Positions 1 to 7,708 are shown, counted from the stretch's first letter. The stretch: 9,141 bases of DNA from RGIG8748 sp045545635 (GCA_045545635.1 JAZQBI010000060.1:1-9141); one strand, 5' to 3'. Program-made: numbers and translations. Notes: a model not told the origin generated them from the sequence alone.

Positions 1-1095
1 AAGGCAGTGTCTGATGCAACCGGTATTAAAGTAGAAAATATACTTTATTCCTGCATACACACTCATTCTGCGCCAATCACCAGAACTTCTGCCGGTTGGG
101 GCAATGCAGATATGAATTATTTAGACAATACCCTTATACCGAAGAGTATTGAAGTCGCAAAGGCTGCGGTAGAAAAGATGGTTCCTGCTGTCATGGCGAT
201 AGGGCAGATTGACTCTTATGTGGGAATTAACAGACGAGAGATCAAAGACGGTCAAGTAATTTTGGGGCAAAATTCCGATGGACCATATGATCCAAGAATG
301 ACAGCTCTTGTTTTCAAGGATAATAACGGAAACAACCTTGGTTCCGTAATCCATTTTGCCACACATCCTACAAGTGCAGGTGAAGGGCTTTCGGTTTCCA
401 GAGACTGGCCGGGATACATGATAGATAAAGTTCAGGAAATCACCGGTGCACCTTGTATGTATATAAACGGTGCTGAGGGTGATATAGGTCCAAGATTATC
501 CAACGGAAGAACCACCGGTGCCGGAGATGAAAAATATATCGAAGAAATCGGACTTATAGCTGCAGCTGATGGCGAAAAAGTTATATCAGCGGCTACTGAC
601 TTTGTTGTTCCTAACATGAAAGTACATACAGAGAATATTTTTCTTCCCTTTGTAGAAATGCCTTCTCTGGAATCTGTTCTCGAAAAAATGGAACAAATGG
701 GAGATCCTTCAAAGCTTATTGAGGTTGATATTTCCACTTATGATAGACTTGAGAAAATCAAAAAAATGTACGAAGACGGTGCTAATGCACCCACAGGACT
801 AACATTGACACAAACAGTTGTATCTCTTGACGATTTGGCTATCGTTCCCCTTCCCTTTGAAGTGTTTTGTAACATTGCACTTTCTCTCGATGACAAATCA
901 CCATATAACGATACACTTCTTTTTGGTCTCACAGGCGGAAGCTTCGGATATCTTCCCACAGAAGACCAGATACCATACGGCGGATATGAAATCAGTTCCT
1001 TTAAGGCAGCCACCATACCGGGCTTTGTAGAATCAACAGATAAAAATATAGTTAATGAAAATGTAAAGCTTTTAAATACACTTTACAACAAATAA
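1..1095 (+). CDS. Neutral/alkaline ceramidase-like metallohydrolase (5'-truncated by window edge)
   Basis: The frame is open from base 1, so the gene starts upstream. The GTG at 7 is an internal valine codon, not a credible start. Counting codons from base 1, the fragment has the zinc-site landmarks of the neutral ceramidase N-terminal domain: an HTHSAP motif (His20/His22), an HFATHPTS motif (His122), an LPFE motif (Glu287) and a GY motif (Tyr317). From memory, these match in order and rough spacing the His/His/Glu/Tyr zinc ligands of the Pseudomonas and human enzymes. The nucleophile motif of true ceramidases, GDVSPN, reads GDIGPR here, so the catalytic Ser is Gly163. The C-terminal Ig-like domain of full ceramidases is absent. 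About 70-90 N-terminal residues are probably missing. Family members hydrolyse N-acyl bonds, but with the Ser absent the true substrate is unknown. The gene leads a rhamnoside operon and ends 20 bases before the aminotransferase. Family assignment is fairly sure; function is open. Confidence 0.85.
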   Translation, partial: KAVSDATGIKVENILYSCIHTHSAPITRTSAGWGNADMNYLDNTLIPKSIEVAKAAVEKMVPAVMAIGQIDSYVGINRREIKDGQVILGQNSDGPYDPRMTALVFKDNNGNNLGSVIHFATHPTSAGEGLSVSRDWPGYMIDKVQEITGAPCMYINGAEGDIGPRLSNGRTTGAGDEKYIEEIGLIAAADGEKVISAATDFVVPNMKVHTENIFLPFVEMPSLESVLEKMEQMGDPSKLIEVDISTYDRLEKIKKMYEDGANAPTGLTLTQTVVSLDDLAIVPLPFEVFCNIALSLDDKSPYNDTLLFGLTGGSFGYLPTEDQIPYGGYEISSFKAATIPGFVESTDKNIVNENVKLLNTLYNK

Positions 1096-1115
1096 TTTTT
1101 TAGGAGGAATTTAAT

Positions 1116-2288
1116 ATGTTTAGAATGGGTAAAGAAGAAGTAGATGCAGTTGCACGCGTAATAGCTACAAAAGAGCTTTTCCGTGTTAACAACGGTCTCA
1201 AGGAAGCAGAAAAATTTGAAGATGAATGGGCAGAGGTAATCGGTACCGACTATGCAATTCTCTTGTCATCCGGTACAGGTGCTCTTATTTCAGCTCTTGT
1301 TGGTATGGGTATTGGTCCCGGAGATGAGGTTATCGTTCCCGGTTACACATTTATGGCAAGTGCAAGTGCTGTTCTTGCTGTTGGTGCTATTCCCGTACTT
1401 GCAGAAATCGACGAGACAATGACAATTGATGTTGAGGATGTCAAGAAGAAGATAAGCAAAAATACAAAGGCAATAATTCCCGTACATATCTGTGGTTATC
1501 CCTGTAACATGGATGCTATCTGTGAGATTGCCAAAGAAAACAACCTCTACATAATTGAAGATGCTTGTCAGGCTGACGGCGGTAAGTACAAGGGCAAGAG
1601 ACTCGGAAGCATCGGTGATGTTGGTGCTTTCAGCTTTAACTACTACAAGCTTATCTCCGCAGGAGAAGGCGGTGCTCTTGTTACAAATAACAAATTAGCT
1701 TATGACAGAGCTATGATTTATCACGATGGCGGTGCTGCATTCAGACCTTATGCAAGTGAATTTGAAGTTCCTGTATTTATGGGTACACAGATGCGTACAA
1801 ACGACATTGCAGGTGCAATAATGAGAGAACAGCTCAAGCGTATGGACGGAATAATTGCAGACCTCAAAAAGGTAAAGGCTACGATGACAGAGGCTCTCTC
1901 CAAGTGTGATAAGTTTGAAATCGTACCTAGCCACGATATCGACGGTGATCTCGGTACTCACCTTCCAATCAGATTCAAGGATTATGAAACTGCAAAGAAG
2001 TTTGCAGAGGACGAAACCCTTGGTGGTTATCTTGTAGTAAACAGCGGTAAGCATATCTACTACAATTGGGGTCCTGTAATGGAAAAGAGAGGTGCACACT
2101 GTGATGCGCTCAACCCCTATCTCCTTCCTCAGAACAAGGATCTCAATATGGCAGTATCTCACGATATGCTTCCCAAAACTATCGATTATGTACAGCGTAC
2201 ATATCACATTTCTCTCCACTGCGATTGGACAGAAGAACAGATTCAGGAAAAGATTGACGCTATCTTAAAGCGTGCACAGGAAATATAA
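1116..2288 (+). CDS. DegT/DnrJ/EryC1/StrS family PLP-dependent aminotransferase
   Basis: This is a 390-residue fold-type I PLP enzyme, the usual length for the family that transaminates keto-sugars and keto-cyclitols, normally with glutamate or glutamine as amino donor. Visible landmarks are the phosphate-binding SSGTGA loop (51-56), the EDACQADGG segment with Asp149, expected to contact the pyridine nitrogen, and the FSFNYYK motif with the Schiff-base Lys178, followed by AGEGGALVTN. The Lys is present, so this should be an aminotransferase rather than a ColD-type dehydratase that has His there. The FSF..YK..AGEGG form resembles the branch that includes scyllo-inosose aminotransferases and AHBA synthase, but I cannot assign a substrate. 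No signal peptide is seen, so it is cytoplasmic. The ATG at 1116 follows a strong AGGAGG site at 1102-1107. It lies 8 bases upstream of the rhamnosidase, so it is co-transcribed with sugar catabolism rather than with cell-wall or antibiotic biosynthesis genes. Confidence 0.92.
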   Translation: MFRMGKEEVDAVARVIATKELFRVNNGLKEAEKFEDEWAEVIGTDYAILLSSGTGALISALVGMGIGPGDEVIVPGYTFMASASAVLAVGAIPVLAEIDETMTIDVEDVKKKISKNTKAIIPVHICGYPCNMDAICEIAKENNLYIIEDACQADGGKYKGKRLGSIGDVGAFSFNYYKLISAGEGGALVTNNKLAYDRAMIYHDGGAAFRPYASEFEVPVFMGTQMRTNDIAGAIMREQLKRMDGIIADLKKVKATMTEALSKCDKFEIVPSHDIDGDLGTHLPIRFKDYETAKKFAEDETLGGYLVVNSGKHIYYNWGPVMEKRGAHCDALNPYLLPQNKDLNMAVSHDMLPKTIDYVQRTYHISLHCDWTEEQIQEKIDAILKRAQEI

Positions 2289-2296
2289 TATTCACT

Positions 2297-4777
2297 ATGA
2301 GTATTAAATTAATTTGCAATAACTACGCCACAAAAAATAATATGCCTTGTCCTGAATTCTCCTGGAAGGTAAATACAAATTCCGGTAAAAAGCAGAAAGC
2401 ATACAGCCTGGAGGTTTATAAGACAGATGGAAAGCCTATGTGGATAACAGGTATTGTAGATAGCAGCAATTCAATTAATATACCCTATTTGGGCAAACAA
2501 TTGGAATCAAACACCAAATATTTTTGGAAAGTGTGCGTCTACACCGAAAACGGCAAAATAGAAAGCAACGAGGCATCATTTGTGACCGGAATAGATGATT
2601 TTCAAAATTTAAAGTGGATCACACCCAATGAGAAGGTCAATTCTCCGGTCATTCACAAGGAATTCTTTTTAAAATCGGTAAATGATTATGCAACACTAAA
2701 TATATGCGGCCTTGGATATTTTGAGGTTTATCTTAACGGAAAAAAAGTGTCTGATGAACTAATGAATCCCGTTCGTACTGATTACAGTGATGTAGCGTAC
2801 AAAAATCTCAAATATCCATTTTCCGCAGTTACCGAAAAAAGCCTGCAATATCTCAACTACGAAATTTCGTCATACCTTATATCGGGCAAAAATACTATCT
2901 CTGTATGGCTAGCCAACGGATGGTATATTCAAAACGAAAGACTCGTAGAGGGAGAATTCATATACGACAATGAACTTAAAACAGCTTTTAGACTTACAAA
3001 CGGTGATGATATAATTGAAAGTGACGAAAACTGTTACTGGACAAAGAGTCCTATCGTTTATGACAACATATTTTCAGGTGAAATCTGTGATTTCGGAACT
3101 GACTGTTCAAAGCAGAGCAATGTCAAAATTGCAAAGACTCCGACAGGAGAATTTAAGCCTCAGCTTTGCCCGCCGGAAAGAGCGACATGTATATATGCTC
3201 CTGAATTCAATAATGGAATATACGATGCAATGAGATGTATAACCGGGTTTGCGCAAATAACCGTTTGCGGAAAACCCGGTGACGAAATTAAAGTATATTA
3301 TTCCGAGGATGTTGATGAAAACGGAGAACTCAATTACACGTCCACGGTAGGTTACGAAGAATCCGACAAAAATCAGATTCAATATGACACTGTTATATTG
3401 AAAGGCGGCAAAGATGAAGTATACACACCGCGTTTTGTATGGCATGCATTCAGGTATTTCAAAATATGCGCCCCTGAGAGCGTTAAAATTAAGGATGTAA
3501 AGGTTCATTATGTTTGCACTGATGTTAAGCAGCGGACAAAATTTAACTGTTCAAGTGAACTAATCAATAAAATTCACGAAATATCACTCAACACTCAGCT
3601 TACAAACACTCACGGATGTATGCCAATGGATTGCCCTCACCGTGAGCGTTTGGGATATACCGGAGACGGTCAACTATCCTCCCTGTCTGTAATGACAAAT
3701 TTTGATGCACACGAGATGTATATCAAATGGGTTAATGACATTTTTGACGCTCAGGACCCAAAGACCGGTTTTGTTCCTCACACTGCCCCGTTTTGCGGCG
3801 GTGCAGGTGGTCATGGTTGGGGAAGTGCCGTAGCAATTGTCCCCTGGCATATATATTGTCAATATGGCGACATTGATATACTAAAAAAAGCACTGACGCC
3901 CATACGAAAGTGGATTGAGTATCTTATTACCAGACAGGAGAATAATCTTGTCACCTTCGAACAACCGGGCAGCTGGTGTCTGGGTGAATGGTGTTTGCCA
4001 AGCAAATATCCTTGGAGCGAACCTCACCTTGATGAAATAAAAATTCCGTCCGAGCTTGTTAATACATCATATTTTATCTATTGTTGTAACATATATTCAG
4101 ATATATGCAACATACTCGAAATCGAAACCGAAGACTGGATTAAGTCAAAAAAAGCTGCATCAATTGATGCTTTAAACACCCTTCTTTCGAATGGTAACTA
4201 TGCCAACGGTGAACAAGGCAGTAACATTATGCCCCTATATATAGGTGCAGTTCCTCCCGAAGCAGAAAAAACCGTATTTCAAAACACAGTTGACAGAATA
4301 ATAGCCAACAACTATTATTTTGAAACTGGACTTGCAGGAACCTGTTTTATATTCCGAGTACTGGATAAGTACGAAAGAAATGATATTGCAACCAAGATGA
4401 TACTCAACACAAAGTATCCAAGCTTTGGTAACATGATTAAAAAAGGTGCTACTTCACTTTGGGAAACCTGGGAAGGTAATGGTTCTAAAAATCACACGGC
4501 TTTTTCCTCTGCTGATGCATGGATTACATTTGGACTTGCAGGCTTAAAGCCTATGGGCGGATATAAGGAGTTTTCTATTAAACCCCATTTTGCCGAGGAG
4601 CTCGATTATCTTAATTTCGAAATGGAATGTGAGTACGGTACAATTGCGCTGAACTGGGAAAGAACAAGCAATGGTTTAGAAGTTGAAATAAAAGTTCCAT
4701 TCAATACGACGGCACACATTAACCTTAATGGAAAGTGCTTTGATTTGAATGCAGGAACATATAAGGAGGTTATATGA
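2297..4777 (+). CDS. Cytoplasmic alpha-L-rhamnosidase, glycoside hydrolase family 78
   Basis: An inverting GH78 enzyme that cleaves terminal alpha-L-rhamnose from glycosides or oligosaccharides. Of its 826 residues, about 10-98 form a fibronectin-III-like N-terminal domain. About 115-285 match the rhamnosidase N-terminal beta domain, with the typical CGLGYFEVYLNGKKV stretch. About 300-410 form a second beta domain, 415-745 the (alpha/alpha)6 catalytic barrel, and 750-826 the C-terminal beta domain. The signature DCPHRERLGYTGD (Asp445-Asp457) contains the likely general acid Glu450. SLWETWEG supplies the likely general base Glu723, followed by the conserved His733 in a KNHTAF motif. The roles are assigned by analogy with Streptomyces avermitilis GH78. 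There is no signal peptide or lipobox, so it acts on imported substrate. The ATG at 2297 has only a weak AGGA at 2278-2281, inside the preceding gene, so translation is probably coupled to the aminotransferase, which stops 8 bases earlier. Its product feeds the RhaA encoded two genes later. Confidence 0.95.
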   Translation: MSIKLICNNYATKNNMPCPEFSWKVNTNSGKKQKAYSLEVYKTDGKPMWITGIVDSSNSINIPYLGKQLESNTKYFWKVCVYTENGKIESNEASFVTGIDDFQNLKWITPNEKVNSPVIHKEFFLKSVNDYATLNICGLGYFEVYLNGKKVSDELMNPVRTDYSDVAYKNLKYPFSAVTEKSLQYLNYEISSYLISGKNTISVWLANGWYIQNERLVEGEFIYDNELKTAFRLTNGDDIIESDENCYWTKSPIVYDNIFSGEICDFGTDCSKQSNVKIAKTPTGEFKPQLCPPERATCIYAPEFNNGIYDAMRCITGFAQITVCGKPGDEIKVYYSEDVDENGELNYTSTVGYEESDKNQIQYDTVILKGGKDEVYTPRFVWHAFRYFKICAPESVKIKDVKVHYVCTDVKQRTKFNCSSELINKIHEISLNTQLTNTHGCMPMDCPHRERLGYTGDGQLSSLSVMTNFDAHEMYIKWVNDIFDAQDPKTGFVPHTAPFCGGAGGHGWGSAVAIVPWHIYCQYGDIDILKKALTPIRKWIEYLITRQENNLVTFEQPGSWCLGEWCLPSKYPWSEPHLDEIKIPSELVNTSYFIYCCNIYSDICNILEIETEDWIKSKKAASIDALNTLLSNGNYANGEQGSNIMPLYIGAVPPEAEKTVFQNTVDRIIANNYYFETGLAGTCFIFRVLDKYERNDIATKMILNTKYPSFGNMIKKGATSLWETWEGNGSKNHTAFSSADAWITFGLAGLKPMGGYKEFSIKPHFAEELDYLNFEMECEYGTIALNWERTSNGLEVEIKVPFNTTAHINLNGKCFDLNAGTYKEVI
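4763..4769 (+). promoter_or_regulatory. Shine-Dalgarno site inside the rhamnosidase 3' end
   Basis: AAGGAGG lies within the last codons of the rhamnosidase gene. It is 4 bases from the ATG at 4774, which overlaps the rhamnosidase TGA as ATGA, and 10 bases from an in-frame ATG at 4780. The first spacing is short and the second a little long, so either could be used. The choice changes the product by only two residues. The overlap implies translational coupling. Confidence 0.7.
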
Positions 4778-5415
4778 AAATGAAAGTTTACAGTGTCCAT
4801 GATGAAAAATTCAAAAAATATGGATTTGTTCTTACGGGATATGACTTTTCCGAACTTTTTGAAAATCTCTGTAAGGTTGGTATGCCGGATAAAGGAATAA
4901 CCTATGTTGCATCTGAACCTACACTGGAAAAGTGCACAGAAGCTGAAAAAATGAAAATAAGAGGCTTTGGTGCCATGCCAGTACAACTTGGCTATGTCAG
5001 CGGCAGAGCAAGACAGATGAACGGTCTCGAGTACCACAAAAGCAGCGAATACAACATCCCCATGAATGATGTAATAGTGCTTCTGGGTATGCAGCAAGAC
5101 ATCGTAGACGGTAAATATGATTCTTCCAAATGCGAAGCATTTCTTATTCCCGGCGGAACAGGTGTTGAGCTCTACGGTACTACTCTTCACTATGCGCCAT
5201 TAAATGTCCATGAGGACGGATATAGAATGATATGTGTACTCCCACGGGGAACAAACGCACCCAAGGTTGAATTTGAAGAAAAATCCATAGACGATAAAAT
5301 GTGTCTTGGAACAAATAAGTGGTTTATGGCTCACGCCGATGCTCCGGAAGCATCAGAGGGTGCTTATGTCGGTATCACAGGCAAAAATATAAAGTACGCA
5401 GATTTGGAGGTTTAA
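4774..5415 (+). CDS. Cupin-like protein, probable DUF4867 family (ureidoglycolate-lyase-like fold)
   Basis: A 213-residue soluble protein with no signal peptide or membrane segment. I place it in DUF4867, a family of unknown function that I recall from Firmicute deoxysugar loci; this rests on memory, not a search. The central part looks like a one-domain cupin. A YHKSSEYNIP segment (His88, Glu92) is followed by a hydrophobic strand (100-105), then AFLIPGGTGVELYGTTLHYAPL (122-143) with His139. The order H-x3-E, the PGG-x-GV turn and the H-x2-P segment mimic the core of ureidoglycolate lyase (AllA) and other sugar-binding cupins. His88, Glu92 and His139 could bind a metal or a sugar. It lies between the rhamnosidase (4-base ATGA overlap) and rhaA (4-base gap), which suggests a step in handling free rhamnose or rhamnulose, such as anomer interconversion, epimerisation or isomerisation. 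That role is inference. The start could instead be the ATG at 4780. Confidence 0.75.
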   Translation: MKMKVYSVHDEKFKKYGFVLTGYDFSELFENLCKVGMPDKGITYVASEPTLEKCTEAEKMKIRGFGAMPVQLGYVSGRARQMNGLEYHKSSEYNIPMNDVIVLLGMQQDIVDGKYDSSKCEAFLIPGGTGVELYGTTLHYAPLNVHEDGYRMICVLPRGTNAPKVEFEEKSIDDKMCLGTNKWFMAHADAPEASEGAYVGITGKNIKYADLEV

Positions 5416-5419
5416 TACT

Positions 5420-6706
5420 ATGACAAAGGAACAGAGAATTATTAATGCTTTTGAAAATGCAAAGGAAGTCTATGCATCCTACGGTGTAGATGTGGAAAAA
5501 GTACTCGCAAAATTTGAAACTGTACCCGTATCTATTCCATGTTGGCAGGGTGACGATATTGTAGGTTTTGAACCCAAGGGTGCAGGTGCAAGCGGCGGTC
5601 TTATGGTAACAGGCAACTACCCCGGCAGACCACGCAATCCCGAAGAATACAGAATGGATTTGGAAAAATGTCTTTCCTATATTCCGGGTGCGTTAAAAGT
5701 TAATCTTCACTCCAGCTATGGTGAAAACTATGAAAACGGTATAGACCGTGACGAGTATGCTCCCAGACATTTTGCAAACTGGGTTAAGTGGGCTAAGGAA
5801 CATGGTGTTGGTCTTGATATGAATGCCACAACCTTCTCCCATGATAAAGCTGCAGACGGACTTACCATCTCCAATCCCGATGACGAAATCCGTGCTTTCT
5901 GGGTACGCCATATGCAGGCTGCCAGAGAGATTGCAGAATACATAGGTAAGGAATTAGGTCAGGTATGTGTGTACAACACATGGGTACAGGACGGAATGAA
6001 GGATATGCCTGCAAACCGTATGAAGTACAGAGCACTTATGAAAGACTCTTTTGACCAAATTTTCAGTAAAAAGAAGATGTCTACTGACTATGTATATGAT
6101 GCCTTGGAACCCAAACTTTTTGCAGTAGGCGTTGAAGAATACACAGTAGGCTCCAACGACTTCTACCTCTCCTACCACGGTCATGCAAGAGCAAACGGTA
6201 TCGGTAATACAATTATGAATCTTGATTTAGGACACTTCCATTGTGAAGAAAATGTTGCTGACAAGATTTCTGCAGTTATGCTCTTCTCTGATAAATTTAT
6301 GGCTCACCTTACAAGAGGATTAAGATGGGATAGTGACCATGTAGTTGTAAACGACGAAAAGACAAACAACATGATGAGAGAGATTGTTCGTTGCGGTGTT
6401 CTTGATAATGCTTTCATCGGAACAGACTATTTCGATGCATCCATAAACCGTGTTGCTGCCTGGACAATAGGTACAAGAGCAACAAAGAAGGCACTTCTTT
6501 CTGCAATGCTTGAACCTGTGCATATGCTTCATGATGCTGAAGATAACAAAGACTTTACTCTTCGTCTTGCACTCATTGACGAATTCAAAGGACTCCCTTC
6601 AAACGCTGTATGGGAATACTACTGCATGAGCAAGGGTATCCCCTCCAATGTAGAGTGGCTTGATGACCTCAAACAGTACGAAAAAGATGTTATGTTTAAG
6701 AGATAA
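5420..6706 (+). CDS. rhaA: L-rhamnose isomerase
   Basis: Converts L-rhamnose to L-rhamnulose in the cytoplasm, the first committed step of the phosphorylative rhamnose pathway. The 428 residues compare with about 419 in E. coli, and similarity is continuous from SIPCWQGDD near the N-terminus to the C-terminal YEKD segment. Aligned from memory with E. coli, the metal ligands are all present. Glu230 (in ALEPK), Asp269, His296 and Asp336 form the structural site. His272 (in LDLGHFH), Asp304 and Asp306 (in WDSDH) form the catalytic Mn/Zn site. FDASINR, after Asp336, is also intact. The main length difference is about six extra residues in the loop around 248-260 (YHGHARANGIGN). The ATG at 5420 is preceded by GGAGG at 5406-5410, and the gene sits 4 bases after the cupin gene. 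It ends in tandem TAA TAA stops. Co-location with a GH78 rhamnosidase fits its role exactly. Confidence 0.97.
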   Translation: MTKEQRIINAFENAKEVYASYGVDVEKVLAKFETVPVSIPCWQGDDIVGFEPKGAGASGGLMVTGNYPGRPRNPEEYRMDLEKCLSYIPGALKVNLHSSYGENYENGIDRDEYAPRHFANWVKWAKEHGVGLDMNATTFSHDKAADGLTISNPDDEIRAFWVRHMQAAREIAEYIGKELGQVCVYNTWVQDGMKDMPANRMKYRALMKDSFDQIFSKKKMSTDYVYDALEPKLFAVGVEEYTVGSNDFYLSYHGHARANGIGNTIMNLDLGHFHCEENVADKISAVMLFSDKFMAHLTRGLRWDSDHVVVNDEKTNNMMREIVRCGVLDNAFIGTDYFDASINRVAAWTIGTRATKKALLSAMLEPVHMLHDAEDNKDFTLRLALIDEFKGLPSNAVWEYYCMSKGIPSNVEWLDDLKQYEKDVMFKR

Positions 6707-6724
6707 TAAGGAGTAATATAATAA

Positions 6725-7696
6725 ATGATTACAAAACGTGCATATCTTACAGAAAAAGGTAATTTTACCATTCAGGAAGTAGATCTCAAACCCAAGGCTG
6801 ACGAAATACTCATAAAAGTGGCTATTTGCGGTCTCTGTAACTGGGAACTCAACTTCTGGAAATCTAATGGCGGAATGTACTCCGAATATCCTGCCCTCCT
6901 CGGTCATGAATGGAGCGGTGAAGTAATCGAAGTTGGTGAAGCCGTTACAAAATTCAAAGTCGGAGATAAGGTGACATCGTACGAATACGGTGGCTTTGGT
7001 AAATACAACGTAGCAAAGGAATGTATGTGCTACAAGGTAAACCCCGAAGTTAAATACGAAAACGCTATGGGTGAACCTATAAAATGTATATCTACGGTGC
7101 TTACCGCTGCTGCACCTCGTGTTGGAGATACCGGTGTAATTCTTGGTTGCGGTGCAATGGGACAGTGGTGTATCCAATCACTTGCCGGCGGTTCACTCTC
7201 CAACCTTATTGCGGTTGATATTGATGACAAAAAGCTTGAGATTGCAAAAAAGCATGGTGCAACTCATGTTATTAACTCAAAAAAGGAAGACCCCTATGCA
7301 AAAGTTGCAGAAATCACCGGCGGAGCTATGGCAGACTTTATAATTGAAGGAACAGGTGTTCCTGAGGTTCTTAACACCGCAGCAGGCTATCTCCGCGACA
7401 AGGGAAGACTTGTGCTTATGAGTTCACACGAAAGAAGTGCAAAAGAGTTCAATTTCTCACCTATTTTCCTTAAGGGAATAACTCTTTACGGTGCATCTCC
7501 TTCTCTCTCGCTTGATCCTGAAGATGATTTAAAACGCGGAACCGTTCTTATAAACAGTGGTAAAATTAACAATGATTTGCTAATTTCACACCGCTTTGAT
7601 TTAGAAGACATAAACAAAGCTTTTGATACATTGGACCACAAACCTGCAGACTATATCAAGTGTATTGTTGTATGTAATCCGGATATGATTAAATAA
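6725..7696 (+). CDS. Zinc-dependent medium-chain alcohol/polyol dehydrogenase (MDR family)
   Basis: A 323-residue NAD(P)-dependent dehydrogenase with an N-terminal GroES-like catalytic domain (about 1-125) and a Rossmann domain (about 130-290). Catalytic zinc ligands are visible: Cys38 in ICGLC, His61-Glu62 in LGHEWSGEV, and Cys121 in GEPIKC. The nucleotide loop is GCGAMG (141-146). An acidic Asp165 ends the next strand (AVDIDD), which favours NAD over NADP. The four-Cys structural-zinc lobe of classical alcohol dehydrogenases is missing; only Cys100 and Cys102 lie in that region and the chain is short there. The substrate is not evident. Candidates are L-lactaldehyde or propanediol from rhamnose breakdown, or a sugar/cyclitol alcohol whose ketone would feed the aminotransferase of this operon. 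AAGGAG at 6708-6713 precedes the ATG by 11 bases. It is the last gene of the operon, 18 bases after rhaA and directly before the terminator. Confidence 0.9.
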   Translation: MITKRAYLTEKGNFTIQEVDLKPKADEILIKVAICGLCNWELNFWKSNGGMYSEYPALLGHEWSGEVIEVGEAVTKFKVGDKVTSYEYGGFGKYNVAKECMCYKVNPEVKYENAMGEPIKCISTVLTAAAPRVGDTGVILGCGAMGQWCIQSLAGGSLSNLIAVDIDDKKLEIAKKHGATHVINSKKEDPYAKVAEITGGAMADFIIEGTGVPEVLNTAAGYLRDKGRLVLMSSHERSAKEFNFSPIFLKGITLYGASPSLSLDPEDDLKRGTVLINSGKINNDLLISHRFDLEDINKAFDTLDHKPADYIKCIVVCNPDMIK

Positions 7697-7708
7697 AAAA
7701 TCCGATTT

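Larger units (their letters stand above)
1..7696 (+). other. Rhamnoside-utilisation operon (3' part)
   Basis: Six same-strand genes with gaps of 20, 8, -4, 4 and 18 bases and no terminator or recognisable promoter between them, closed by a strong intrinsic terminator just after the last gene. The layout supports a single transcript starting left of the window. Catalytically secure members are the GH78 rhamnosidase and L-rhamnose isomerase. The promoter, regulator and uptake system are not in view. Confidence 0.82.

Noticed and set aside
7..9. GTG as the start codon of the ceramidase-like gene
   Set aside because: The frame is open to base 1, no ribosome binding site can be seen, and the conserved HTH zinc motif only about 17 residues later shows that an N-terminal portion is missing.
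3320..3336. A possible catabolite-repression (cre-like) sequence starting TGAAAACGG inside the rhamnosidase gene
   Set aside because: Only the left half fits the cre consensus and the right half fails at several positions.
4606..5190. A 194-codon open frame on the minus strand over the rhamnosidase/cupin junction
   Set aside because: It lies antisense to two well-supported coding regions and has a shadow-like composition with no recognisable motif.
6599..7177. A 192-codon open frame on the minus strand over the rhaA/dehydrogenase junction
   Set aside because: It is antisense to two solid genes, and its His/Phe/Cys-rich translation is typical of reversed coding sequence.
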